64,000 nt of DNA, taken from the NCBI RefSeq assembly GCF_048128805.1, contig NC_136000.1, positions 14,664,854 to 14,728,853 on the forward strand, written 5' to 3'. The translations under genes and the position numbers were made by a program. Shown one piece after another: positions 38,566-51,400 of this stretch. Every line of letters starts with the position of its first letter. Positions within the stretch are counted from its first letter, which is position 1. Source of the DNA: Centroberyx gerrardi (taxonomy: Eukaryota; Chordata; Actinopteri; Beryciformes; Berycidae). The notes beneath the pieces were generated by a model. It was not told the DNA's origin. It did not search any database and was given only the letters and a program-made list of their open reading frames with translations.

Positions 38566-41500
38566 GAAAAAAAGATGGAATACTATATTCTTTGCAACCT
38601 ATGCACCCTAAAGAATATCTTCAAATACAGACAAAATATATTTGCAGAACACAATTACTTGCCTAAAACTTCCCATGATGCAAACGTGGGAGCAATGGGG
38701 GAAATGATTAGCAGCCACTACAAAAACCTTGATATTGCATATTAATCTAACCAGCAGTCCTACATGATAAATAGAGAAAGAGAACAGTAGGGCCTTTATC
38801 TCGATATAACACGCCCACACATTCCCTGAATTAACTCACCTGCCTACTGATAACCTTGAAGAAACTCAAATGACAAAGCAAATCCTTTTGAAAGTTAGAA
38901 AAAAAACAGTGAAAAGAAATGTAATTCTTTGCCAGGTTTTGTAAAGGTCAGGCTTCACTGTCTGTGGAAGCACAGCTCAAATATAAATGCTCTGTAACAC
39001 CGTTTCTGCTGATTGCTTTACTCTCTAGGCAATGTCAATTTTGTGGAAGCACTTGCAGATTAAGTCGGCAGGACGTCAAGGGCCCTTGTAGATGCTGCTG
39101 TCTTGTCTTAGTGAAGGGTCCGAAAGCCCTTGTCTATTACTGGAGACACCCCAAGGACAGATGTTTTAGGCTTAGGGGGGTGATGGAGAATAATAGCACA
39201 TTAGATTCCTAATGTCTCTCAGATACAGGACTCGGGGGAGACAGAACTCCTGGGTAATCCAAATTCATCTCTGTCTTTCTCTCTCTCTCTCTCCCTCATT
39301 TCCTCCTTTCTTTCTTCTCTTTCTTAGCTCTATCCGGAGTTGGGTCCTCTCTGCCTCTTGAGGTGCTAAATCCTAGCCTGAAGCTATAAGCTACACAGTC
39401 CATTCATCAAAAGCGTGACCCTCTCCAGTGAGGGACAGGATGCTATGGACTAATGAACTCATTACATGGTATGAATGTTATGTGTGTCATACCTCTGTAT
39501 ATACAGAGGGGAGGGGATTCTTTACACATAGTACAAAAGCCAGTACAACAAATAAGACATACATGCATCACATTTCAATACGAAGAGAGGCGTCAGTCTC
39601 TGTCTAGTGTGTAAAGGTTGTGCTCCTGTTGTCGTTGTCCTTGTGCTGAATGTGAAATGGTTAAATTAAAAACAATACAGAAAGACTGTTAGGCTGAATG
39701 TCATGGTGAAGTACCAGATTTTACACTGGGGTGATGTAAAATGCTTTATGAATACAGCTGTTGACTGTTTTTTAAGTGATAATCAATGCTGGGGCCCTCG
39801 ACAGCAAAATGAGCAACACATATACAGTACATGGGGAAAAAAAGTGGGTGTTTTTGTTTTGGTGTGAATGGGAACCTGCTGAGGTAGAAGTTTTGTTTGT
39901 GTATAATCAAATTCATTCAATCTTTTGCCAACTTTTTTTCCCTACTAGGCCTTCAACCCTTGTAAATATACTGCTATAAAGCTAATATGTAATGAACAGC
40001 ACTGTGATAGCATTACCCTCTGGAGTTTTTTATTGTCATACATCATATGTAAATTGGGGATAAAGGGATTTTCATTTTTTTGTCCCGGCATGAATGTTGG
40101 GTGTGCTAAACACATGCTAGTGGATGTATTCCCTGCCCCCACACCCCTCTCCACCAGCGTTGAGCCCCCACCCCCGACTCCAACCCCAGGCCAAGGGTAC
40201 ACCTTGATGAGTGAAGAGGGAGGCTAATTCAGTCCTCAGGCTTAATTAATCCTATGTCTTATTTGATGAATGACTCCCAAATTGTGCTGTAACAGTGGTA
40301 TTTTTTTGTGTGGAGGGGGTTGCGGAGCAGAGTGTTGACACGAAGCTAGGAGAAAGTCAAAGTCGGGACTTCCGAGAGGCTGGACTTGGGGCTTTGTTTG
40401 CAAAGTTGCGGTACTCTGTGGACAGTCTGAGCCCTGTCCTCTGACGTCAGGCCGGCTGCAGAGTGATGGTGCGCTGCAGGGAACATGTGTTTATGGATTC
40501 CTCCTAGTTAAGATCACTACGAGTCCACAGCCTTTGTCTCACGCTGGGTTTGTCAGTTTTGACAAACATGATTTGTTGTCTGTAAACATGGAGTGCCCTG
40601 CCATGTTCTTTCTATTTTACATGAATATCTGCCTCAGGGGGGAAACACATTACAATGATGAATCCCATGTTTGACTTTCTAATGAGAGGTGCCTAAACTG
40701 TTCAAAACCAACAGTTTTTCTTTATAATGAATTTGAATGTGATGCTGAGTTCATTAAGTTATTTGACCAAGGTTATGGTGCTAGAATGTATGAGACACCT
40801 GTGATATTTCTAACTCTAAGATATATTATCATAGGCATGGTCAAGCCACAGGTATAGCATAATACAATTATTTTGAAATGTTTAAATATGTTTAGCATTT
40901 CTCATTGTAGTAAGAGTGCCTTAAGACCATATGATGATATGAATATTGCCCACAGATTCAAGACTCCTGCTTATGCCTCGCTTAATATGAGTCCTTTTGC
41001 CACAGAGGGTTCTGGTTTAAGTATGCATTGTCCTAACAGAGGTAGCACTTAAAACTAACGATGTCATAAATTTTTCTGGCTAATGTGGCAGGTGTAAAGG
41101 GAGCTTTGGCGGGCGGGGTGAGGGTCTGGTGATTTGAGAGGAAGGATGATGAGATTCAGTGGCCTAGCCCAGGCAATGAACTTGATTAAACTAATCTCAT
41201 CTCTATCAAAGCATCACTCTGATCCCCCTTGTCCCATTATTCATGGCAATGGGATAATTACACTGAGATGCATGGGGCCAGACAGATAGCACTGTGACAT
41301 GGGCCCTCAGACCCTGGGCTATGGCTCCGCTACTCTGGCCTGTTCATCTTAAACACAGATTAATTATGGTCAATGGGATGGTTCACATCTGTCACTCTCA
41401 GTGAGAAAAAATGGAAATGATTGCCCTCAAGATGATAAAGGATGGATATTAAGTCATCTACTAGTTGCAGAATACAATCAGCATTTTAATCTTAAAATCA

Positions 41501-41793
41501 GCTCCATGAATGGTAGAATAATGTGGAAAAATAGCACCAGTAGATGTGGCAACATCAATGTTTATTACCATTTTACTGGAAAACCCAGGTGTATAATGTG
41601 CTTTGGTTGCCTATTGTCTTGAAAATATAAACAGAGTGAGGATATCATACAGCAAACTATGAAAAAAAATATGTTGTATATGCTATATGGAAATGAATGT
41701 TTTTAAATAAACCTCTGTACGCAGACATGCTAACAATTGACAAAAATATTCCCTACCTATCTAACCCTCAATTTAACTGCAGGTTTACCAGTA

Positions 41794-41799
<6 letters not shown>

Positions 41800-41889
<90 letters not shown>
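41800..41889. repeat. (GT)n microsatellite, 90 bp
   Basis: This is the longest GT run in the window. The Cys-Val frames across it are artefacts. Confidence 0.98.
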
Positions 41890-42311
41890 GTCATTATACA
41901 TCTCAGTATTGGGCTACAATTTCAGTACATTTAAACAGAGAGTAAGGCCATTGCCACTTCAAAATTTGCTTATTTGTATATTTGGTAAAATAAGCATATT
42001 AATAAACCAAACCTTTGTGATTTATTTTTAAAGTAGATAGACACATTAATTAGATGCAATAAATCCATATATAGTACTTTCAGTTTTTATTTTTTATTTT
42101 TTGTGGATTGAACACATGCTAATGCTCAGTGTTCATGTTGACAGTTCAATCATCTGAAAAAGGATGTAAATCTTATTTGCACTTGCCCAATGACTCATAA
42201 AAATATGACTTGAAATCAAGCTCATGCATTACTGCTGATACAGCTGGCATTCAACCCGGGGTGGTTTATTATGAGTACTGCACCCCCCAAAAAATGAGTC
42301 TGTATGTCTGT

Positions 42312-42359
42312 ATTGTATCTATGTACATGCACGTAAGTGCACAGATACATAGATACAAT
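42312..42359. repeat. Perfect-arm hairpin (48 nt)
   Basis: Arms ATTGTATCTATGTA (42312-42325) and TACATAGATACAAT (42346-42359) pair fully. An inner TGCAC/GTGCA stem closes on a GTAA loop, with a small internal bulge. Confidence 0.85.
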
Positions 42360-45300
42360 CTGAGCTTACCAAAAGGTAAAAGTTACACATGGCTCACATG
42401 AGTAGCAGTGTGTATGTGTGTACAAGTATGCTTTATTATGTATGTATTTAGTATACATTAATGTATCTGCACATGCATAGTTACATGTGCACATATTGAA
42501 ACAATATCATAGAACCTTTTCCTCTTGCAACATTTATCTGTTTTCGTTACTTGTTTTAGAAGAACTCAAAAAACCCCTGTGCTGATAAAACAACATTTAT
42601 TTAGTTTTAAGGGATATCAAACTTTATTTGGGGTCATTTCTGACCTCAAGCATGCAGCATGATAATATGTATGTTTATGCTAAAGTATGCTTCAATATAT
42701 TAAACAAGTCCTGTGTTTCTACTTACAAATATTTTCCTTTTCAAGTAAAATGTTTTTTAATTAATAACACATAAATTATTGAGGAATGCAATATTTATGT
42801 TATGAACTCAGAAGTGTTTGTGGTACAGCACTAACGCCTACACACATCAGTAGTTTATACTGTGTGCACATTTATAAAAAAAAAAAAATCTTCTCAGGCA
42901 CTTACATCTGCTTCTTCTGAGTGCTTTTTATTATTTATGGAGATTGTAATCACAGAAAACAAGTTGGGCCTTTTCCTTGAGTTCAAAATAAATATAACCC
43001 CAAGCAGCTTAATTGTGCATACTGAGTTTTAACAGGTTCCATATTTTTGTCTTTTGGTTTGGATGACTGAGTCAAACACATGAACATTTAATTTCCATTC
43101 AGCAAAGAGGTAGAAGGTAATTCCAGTATTGGCCTGTCGGTTTGCAGAGTGCCCCGCCAGGGACTCCTGGGGGACAGCAGGGAGTGATGAACAGACACTA
43201 GCAACAGACACCCAGTCTGTGTAATTATCTCCTGGGGTAGTGTAGTCAGTGAGCCCCGCTCTGCCATGGTTAGTGTTATGTGGCCCACAGTGCGTGTCTC
43301 CAGGTTGTTTTTACCCATCAGAATTATTGGGCTTTCCCCCCCCCTAAAGCCCCAAGGATGTTTTTCTCCAGTTCAGTCTTTCAACTGTCCCAGAGGACTA
43401 ACATATAGTCACTGACAACTGACCATACCACAACTAACAACATTATTTGGCTGCATAGAGTACTGGCTGTGCATTGCTTTTTTAAACAGTATCATTTTTA
43501 ACTTAATTTTTTTAATTGCCAGATCAAAACCTGTTCCAAAAGAATATGTGATTTTACAGTTTAGGTTTATTATATTAAACAGGCCGTGCCCAGATGTGTG
43601 CAGACATGTTTATTTTCTTCTTCAGGAATTTATATATTGAATTAAAAGTGCATGTTAGTTAACACCCCTCTTTTTGTGCAGTGGGTCTTTATACTTGGAT
43701 TTGGTCCAATGCAGTAAAAATGCTCTCAGCTGCAAATGTTTATTACTGTGTTGTTTGTAATAGTGTCCTTTCATTGAACCAGCAGACTGCTTGCATTGAC
43801 ACAGCAGTCATAGTTTAGAAATACGGAATATCTTTACTTTCAATACAGACATCTATTGTTGCTACTTCAGCATTCATAACAAGCTTATAACATGATTAAT
43901 GATGAATGAACAAAAACACATTGGCATCATGAAGCAAATTTCAAAATACAATAATTATAAACACAAGAAGAAGAAGAAGACTTCTTCACTACTTCCTACT
44001 AGTTCCTCACATAAGTTCCTATCTTGCCATCTTGTCCTTTTCATTCTTCTGAACTTGTGGTATTCAGACTGAATAATAGAAATGACTCCAATCCCCAAAT
44101 GGAAAACTAATTTTTACCCTACAGAATATTTTCCCTCAGCTCATCACCTGGTCATCAGCCATTAAACCCAATATGCAACTGATAGCGCAGGTGAAACATA
44201 AAATAGGCTATCAAAAAACTTCCATCGTCTGTACAGTAAGGCTATATATTTAACCCAAAATATATTATGCACTTCATCTGAGTAAATGAAAATGTTCAAG
44301 GTAAAGTGACATCTACATCAAGTTGTTGTCATGATCCCTGTAGGGGAAGTGGGCTGATAAGTGACGTGTTAAACTGAGCAGCGGCGCTCAGTGAGAAAGG
44401 GCAGAGGAGAAAACCCTAACCCTTGCCTACAGACGATTGGTAAGGGCCAGTCAGTGCTTGACTGGCTGGGCAACCTTTCCCCACTCAACCCAACACTGGC
44501 GTTCATAGAAGCCTGTGGTGTGTAGGGTTGGCCACTAGACAATTCCCGGCACTGGCTGCTCTGAGCCCCACGAAGGCAGCCTCCCCATTCGAACATTTCT
44601 TTGCCCGCTCCCGCTCTCTCTTACTCTCTACCTCCTGTGATAGGAGTGGGTGAGATGCTTTGAATGCTGATGGGAACTGTGTAACTGTGGGCCAAGGACT
44701 CGGGGCCGGGCAAGCTTGCTAGAGCTGAACAGTTGACAGAGCCCACTCTCAGCACTAGCTGTTCTGACCTTGAAGAGAGTAGTCTCCTTGGGAATCAGAA
44801 GGACAGCACCTCACCTCAAATTACTTTATTCTTGATGGCGGAACATTTTGAAGGTAATTTGAGCCTTTCTTCTCCAGTTGTCTCTCACTTGCTACCTGCT
44901 TGCCACAATTGGAGTGTGTGGGATGCTCCAAACAATGACAGGAACAGTGTAGACTCAACATTACATTGGGCTCAATCATGTTCTCTTTTGACAGGCCAGT
45001 TAACAGAATGAAGAAGTTTGAAATCATGATGTCACAGGCCCTTGGGTCTGATTCACCGGTATTCCAAGGAGCTAGTGTCTCTGGCACTCCAGACTGTTGT
45101 GCCAGCGAGATGCCTAATGCTCTTTCTTAGCATTGGATGTTGGCTTTTCCTTGTTCACACCCAGGCCCCACTGCCCTTTCTGGCAGGGCCCCCCTTAGGT
45201 CATACCCTCAGGCCAGGATATGACGGTGGGCAGGCCCGAACCATTGCCAATGCATGCACACATGAATGCACCCCCGCTCTCAGAGCACTACTTCGACTGG

Positions 45301-45388
45301 CTAGAGCTATGCAGCCCCATTCAATCATGGTTGGACAAGAACTTAAGGTGGGGCTATGCACTTCAGTTCAAGCGCAGCTGAAATGGAG

Positions 45389-46238
45389 AGGTTAGACAGC
45401 ATGGGTCTTCCCTCAGCAGTGATACAAACAATTCAGAGCACACGAGTGCCATCCACAGCCTATGGAGCATGGTGGAATCTTTTCACAGAATGGTGCAATG
45501 AGAAGGCCATCAATTCACGAGCCTGTTCTGTTCTGAGAAGGGCCGTGCTGCATCCACGCTAAGAGTGTTTGTGGCGGTGTGTATCCATCCCCTGGTGAAA
45601 CATTTTCTAAAGGGAGTGAGTAGACTGAGGCCCCCTACTTCCCGGCTTGTACCGCAGCAGGACTTGCAGTTGGTCTGTGGTCCTGACGAACTGCTGAAGC
45701 TGGTCCCGCATGGACATTTTGTCCATGAAGGTAGCACTGATACCAGCCTTGACCTCTGTTAAGTGGGTAGGGGACTTGTTTGCACTGTCAACGCATCCCT
45801 TGTGCTTGAACATTCAGGAGGACATGAGCACAGCTAAACTCAGACCTAACCCGGCTTTTCAACCAAAGATTATCATGTCTTCATTTAGATCTAGGGTGAT
45901 CAAACTTGAAACCTTTTAATCCACCACCTCATATCAGTGAGAAGGAGAGAAGGCTTCACCTCTTGTGCTCTGTGTGCGCCCTCTTGCTACGTGCGGTGCA
46001 TGGCTTCATTGATACAGACCAACCCACCAGAGCAATCGCTTGTGGGTCATGGTGTGACGGCTCACCCCTGTTGGCTCAGAGGCTGGCACACTGGTTGCAA
46101 AATGCTCTTGTGCGAGCGCACTCCATGTGTAGGATGACGTTATCAGCAGCTCTCTACAGAGGCATGACGTTGGAAGACATGTACAGTGGCATAATGGGCC
46201 TTGCTGAGTACATTATCCAGCCATATGTGACAGAGTGA
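45389..46238 (+). pseudogene. Broken tyrosine recombinase of the DIRS remnant
   Basis: Family blocks appear in order but in different frames: STAYGAWWNLFTEWC near 45450, a block ending CIHPLVKHFLKGVSR near 45625, ALTSVKWVGDLFALS near 45740, and AHSMCRM followed by IIQPYVTE near 46110-46238. These match the core-binding and catalytic regions of DIRS/Ngaro recombinases. Several frameshifts and stops separate them, so no full-length protein can be made. I see no host use. Confidence 0.75.
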
Positions 46239-46250
46239 ACTCGTTCACTC

Positions 46251-46318
46251 AAAATTAAATTCTGTTCTGAGGACAGAGTCAACTCGTTCACTCTGTCCTC
46301 AGAACAGAACTTAATTTT
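46251..46318. repeat. Inverted repeat, 29-bp arms, 10-bp loop
   Basis: Arms 46251-46279 and 46290-46318 are complementary except at one base (core TCTGTTCTGAGGACAGAGT). GAGTGAAC/GTTCACTC (46233-46250) forms a second small hairpin directly before it. Confidence 0.95.
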
Positions 46319-46989
46319 GGTCCCTACACTCTTGGGTGAACAATGTGTAAGGAACAGTGTATGGAACAACGGTTGTCATGGAATGCTGCACAACCTTGTT
46401 GGGCACTTTGTGTGCTAGGATGGGGAGGACAATTGGGAGCGGTGTGGCTGGTACCTCCCTTTATGTTCTCCCCATTATCAGCCAGTCAGGTAGTTTGACT
46501 TGTGTTCTTTGAACACTCGGGTCCAGCTGGGAGTGCTGGATCCGAGTGCCATCCGTAATGGCCTTCGCCTTCAGTTTTAGCCATCCCTAATGGCCTTCGC
46601 CTACAGTTTTAGCCAATAATGAAGCCTGTTAGAGGGCACAGCCCATATGACATAGAGGGAATAGATACTGGATAGACATAGAAGGAATAGATACTGGGAA
46701 AGTAACTCCAGTTCTGTAAGTACAGGTGTTGCCCTCTAACCTACGAACCCAGCTGCCCCTCATATTCAGTTTGCTGAGTATGGGGGAGCTGAGGTAGCTG
46801 TCATGCAGCCCTTATGTAGGTCATACTCCCTCCTGATTGGTTTGTGGAGTGCATTGTGTTTTTTTCTCAGGGCTGATGTCCATACTCATAGAGCTGGAGT
46901 TATTTTCCCAGTAACTATATTCCACATTTTATGATGAGAATTTCTCCAGATCTCAGTTGTTTGAGTTGGAGGTATGGCTATGTGAGATT

Positions 46990-48480
46990 ACATCATCATT
47001 CAAAACCCTTGCCTTGCACTCTGTTAACATTCAAAAGGATAAGGGCATTGATATGGGAATGCTTGATCACTGTTGGGTGACAGTATTCCCAGCTATAGGC
47101 AAAACACTTTCCCTTGGTAATGGCAGCTGAGATAGCCAGGTAGCTTTCAAACTGCCTGTCAGACATGGAGTACCTAGTTTTGATCACACAAGTCCAGTGT
47201 GTCTCTTTTTGTGGGAATGTGGGGTGTGGAGGTAATCCTTAACCTCCTTTGCTGTAATGGCGAGACACTTTCAAAAAGCTTCTAAGTCCAAGAAGCTCCT
47301 AGAAATCAGTCACCAATCTGGCCCTGTTCCTCATTTCTGTCTCAACTCAGCTGTTGTTGTCCATGTTGTCCTCAGCCTGGACATGTGTCCACCTATGGTG
47401 GAAACCACTAGGGCCATTAAAGTTGTCTGTGCATGACTACAATATTTGAGCATTTAGCAAATTAACCTCAATGAACAATTATGTTACATCATATTAAACT
47501 GCTTTGTAGTAAAGACAACTAACTAAGCTAACCATAACTAGCCTAACTAAACTAACCATAAAATCCTAATTTAATTGCTTAGGTTACCTGTAGCTTCAGG
47601 ATGTTCCTTGTTGTCTCAGTGTTGCGTCAGCTGTCCAGCAAGAGAGCTCCGCTGGGTGAAAGGGCAGGTCCTTGAATTGCCGGCTATGATATGGACTCTG
47701 CAAGACCATCAGGGTCCAACTTAAAACGCTTGTTCCGAAATTTGTTCTTGAAAGAGTAAATAGGTCACCACACATTGCTCTGGTAGCCTTAGCAAGGGGC
47801 CTTAGCATCTCCTACTGTGAAACTCAAATGTTCATTGATTTCTGGATACTTGGTGTTGTAACTTACTATCTTGAGCTCATACATCTGCCTGGGCATGTCG
47901 AGCATCCCATTGCACTGGGAATTCCACCTGTCATTCAGGAGTTTAATGAATTCTATGCTCAGCTGCTGTCTTTTCTTCATAATGCAAAATGACTGACAAT
48001 GGGCAATGCACCTTTCTGCATCAATCACCTTTGCATTCTCAGTTAGAACTAAACCAGTCTATTGCCAACTGTAGTGTGAACTCGATGCAACTCAGGTCAC
48101 TGGGAATGATTTAATGCAGTTCCAATGGCAAGTTAATGTTATATCATGTTATGAACTGTGCAGAACACCACCATTGCCCTTTCCTTGATTGTTTCAGATA
48201 ACCAAACAGCAATATTGACAGTGGTATGTCTCTCTGGAATGATGATGGTGTACAGCACTCTTCAGTTCTTGTATGTTGGTGATATAATGAGGAGTTATAG
48301 GGATGTTGTATTACATGGTAGTGTTCATCAGCATGGAATAAGAGAGGGCAGTAGCCTGGTTCACTAGTTCTCTAACATCCTCTACTCCAACCAAAGGTCT
48401 GATATAGTCAACAACCTCATTCAGCACCGCCTGGTGGCTATAGTCCTTTACTTGTAAACTAGTTCATGCATCTGCTACTA
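46990..48480 (-). pseudogene. Decayed hAT-family (ZBED-like) transposase
   Basis: Read on the minus strand from high to low coordinates, transposase words recur: VVDYIRPLVGVED near 48400, ITPHYITNIQELKSAV near 48270, LLNDRWNSQCNGML near 47900, LRPLAKATRAMCGD near 47790, and SVLPIAGNTVTQQ near 47100 in the position of the hAT C-terminal dimerisation motif. They fall in different frames with stops between. The element lies about 100 bp beyond the DIRS remnant. Terminal inverted repeats were not found. Confidence 0.68.
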
Positions 48481-51400
48481 CAGAAATGTTAATATGGCCA
48501 CTTTTGACTACAGCAAAAACTCTTGGAACAGGTATAAAGTCTTACTAATTTTGCTCAAAAGTCATTAAGTATGAGAATGTATTTTTTCCTTCAGTGAGCT
48601 AATCCTTTACTTGATCTTAAGTAACTTTCTAGACATGTACACATCTTACAATGTGTTGAATAAAATTTAGGTAACACTTCTACTTGGGTAGAATATGCTA
48701 GTACTATTTCCACATCTGTTACCTTGTCACAGAAAAGTGACATAAATGTGTAATGAAGCTGTAATAGTGATGTTCATTCTTGAATTTATCATGACTCATT
48801 TAATGAGCCTGTTATGAAGAATGGAGTTCGTAAATGTCTTACCAAGTATAAGGTATGCTTCCAAAATGCTTTCAGTAGCACTAAATGCCACAATTTGTGA
48901 TGTTGTACAGTAAATGTTGTACAAAACCCTCACAAGCCCCACATTAGAGTAATGCATGTCTGAAGTTCCTAAATTTACTTAATATATCTGTTACAAAAAC
49001 AAACCCACTTTGAGGGAGAAAGCAGCTGATACTTAACACTATAAGATATAGTTATTGCTGCTCTCCGTGAGCCTTACAGAAACATTTCACGATGGAAATG
49101 TGGTATAAATTGGATGTGGTATAAAGTATCAGAGCTCCAATATAACTACGACAGTACATATCTTGGCCGTCTTTACTTTGTTTTTGGCTGGCTGAGTGCA
49201 CTTTAGAGATTTTTACTTGGATCATGTCTTAAGTAAATCAATATGTCTTTCAAGCATGGCTATTAACAGCAGTGTCCTTTCATTCCCTTTTTCTCCATCA
49301 AACCACACTAATCCTGATTTACACAGTTTAAAACCTTGGCCATATCCCCTACCTTCCAAGGAGATAGGGTAATTAAATTGGTACTTTTTACAAGTCGTAC
49401 TCAATAAATCTGAATAAATTAACAAGGCATTACTAAGACTGCTACATTAAATTTGCATAGTGTGTTTAATGAATATGCAACTGCAAGTGAAAAGGTCTGC
49501 TACTGTGAACTCTTCAAATTAGCATAACTACTTCCAGCATGTTTCTTAAATAATGCTCTCATTTGCACATCACTGAGTTGGCTAATTCTAACTTCAGTCA
49601 GTGTAGCCTTGTAATTAAGACTCTTGCTTTAATTTTTAATGAAGTTTACGTTACATCAATCCTGACAGTAATGAGAGGGACATGGAAACAAAAAGGCTGC
49701 TAATAATTAAATTCACCAACCAGTTTGAGGCATAGTAATTCCTGAGGAGAAATTACATGACTAATTATTAATTTGATATTCATACCATTGCATGGATAGG
49801 CTCACATAACTGCTTGTCCTGGTGCCAGTTATGCTGAAATGCAAAATGCCTTTTTCACTGCCCCAATGACTAGAAGGTCTCACATGGATTTTAGTGCACA
49901 ATTAATCATGTTGACACTCAAGATTAAATGCTTTTTATTGGTTCCATTTTATTAGGCCATATTACCTGAGTTGGTTTAACGCCTGTTGAAGTCTATCAAT
50001 GGGATATAAGGACATAAACATAGTAATGACTGAATGACAGTACTGATTTGGGGGCAATTCAAAACTGGAGTTAACTTTCAGCAGTTTCATTAAAACAAAA
50101 TACTTACTGAACAACATTAGCTGTCTCTCTTCTGGTCATGGCTGTTAACTTTCAATATTAAGAGGCCTGCTTAAATATTCCCAGAATGTGTTTGTACAAG
50201 ACTTAAAAGTTACAGGAACTTGGTATTTTACAAAAACATTGAAACCTTGCCAATGCTCTTAGTGAAACTGATGTAAAAATCAAAAGTATTTTAGTTGCCC
50301 TTCGTGATAATGAGTGCATTTTGTGACTATTCAACATGGCCTGCATTCAGATTACTTAAAATGGAAATTAATCACTACTGCAATTAACTGAATTACACTT
50401 CTTCATAAAGCAAGCACATTTTTATAATCAGCCTATTACTGGCAGCTTAATTGATTCACTTGACCAATGTACCAACACTATTGAAGGGGTCAGTTCTATA
50501 AATCTAAAAACTGACTAAATGTATACCATCCTGAAAGACTGAAGAGTCTTTGTATCACCTCTTAGCACTAGTTTAGTGAAGAATTCTCCTTGAAAGAGTA
50601 AGTGGAAAGCTACATGGAGGCTGTAGCTGTTGTCTAGGGTTAGCAAACAAGAGTGGTGGCTCAGTAAATACACAACAATCTTCCGTAGAGAAAGTGAACG
50701 CATTATACACCAAAGCTCAGAATTACACATTAAAACATGATTATCAGGAGCTATAGCATACTTTATCATTATCATCAGACATTTGAAACTAGGTGAGCTG
50801 CTGCAAATATTTGAAAAGACTTTGAGATATAACAGGCTAGATGCACCTCTGCAATCGCTTTTTCTCGTTATTATCAAAGAGTAATGTTTTTATCAAGATT
50901 GTTCTACATTCAGATTTTCTGTATCTTTGTTGTCAAGACAACTGGCTATTGAAAGTTAATTATTTGGGATTGTAGTAGCTTTGGTTTAGGCAGGGGAATT
51001 GAACATTTCCCTATTTGATAAGGATTTTTAATTCTCTGTCTGTGCCTACAGTAGCTGTGACCGACAAAGATTTTTTTTCTGATATCCAGCGGTACTTGAC
51101 ATTTCATAGGATTCTTACCTGTGCTTTTTCATCATTGCATTATAATAGCTTAAACCTCAACTCTAGATTAGACTTGTTTGATAGAAATCCAATTTCATTC
51201 TTTTATGTGTATGCAGACTGTGTGTATTTCACATCTATAATGCAAATGGTTTGTCAAGTCTGAAGTAGTTGCTCCTGAACAGGTCAGAGTCAACAACATT
51301 ATTTTCAAGTGTAGACCCTTAAGGGTCTAGTAATCAACATCACAGTTCATCGGTTCTATTACTACTATCCTTCAAAAATAAATCCTCTCATATTTCAGCC

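Larger units (their letters stand above)
31792..44349. other. Intergenic desert, piggyBac-like element to DIRS remnant
   Basis: No protein gene is recognised. Contents are a minisatellite at 34380-34580, GA and GT microsatellites, a repeat tail at 38505-38565 and a 48-nt hairpin at 42312-42359. Candidate regulatory sequence lies around 36970-37110 and 41080-41330, the latter with TTCATGGCAATGGGATAATT-type homeodomain words. Confidence 0.5.
44350..46860 (+). mobile_element. DIRS-type retroelement remnant, internally deleted
   Basis: DIRS elements carry a reverse transcriptase and a tyrosine recombinase instead of an integrase. A frame at 45325-45381 (SWLDKNLRWGYALQF) resembles the start of the DIRS reverse-transcriptase region, but the catalytic domain is absent and the recombinase begins almost at once. 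Near 46617-46740 there are short direct duplications (46548-46611, 46649-46700) and the inverted pair TTAGAGGGCA (46629-46638) / TGCCCTCTAA (46730-46739), typical of the complementary repeats of this group. Boundaries are approximate; the 44350-45040 part is included on GC content and position only. Confidence 0.7.

Noticed and set aside
41697..42031. Cys-Val repeat proteins
   Set aside because: Pure translation of the GT microsatellite.
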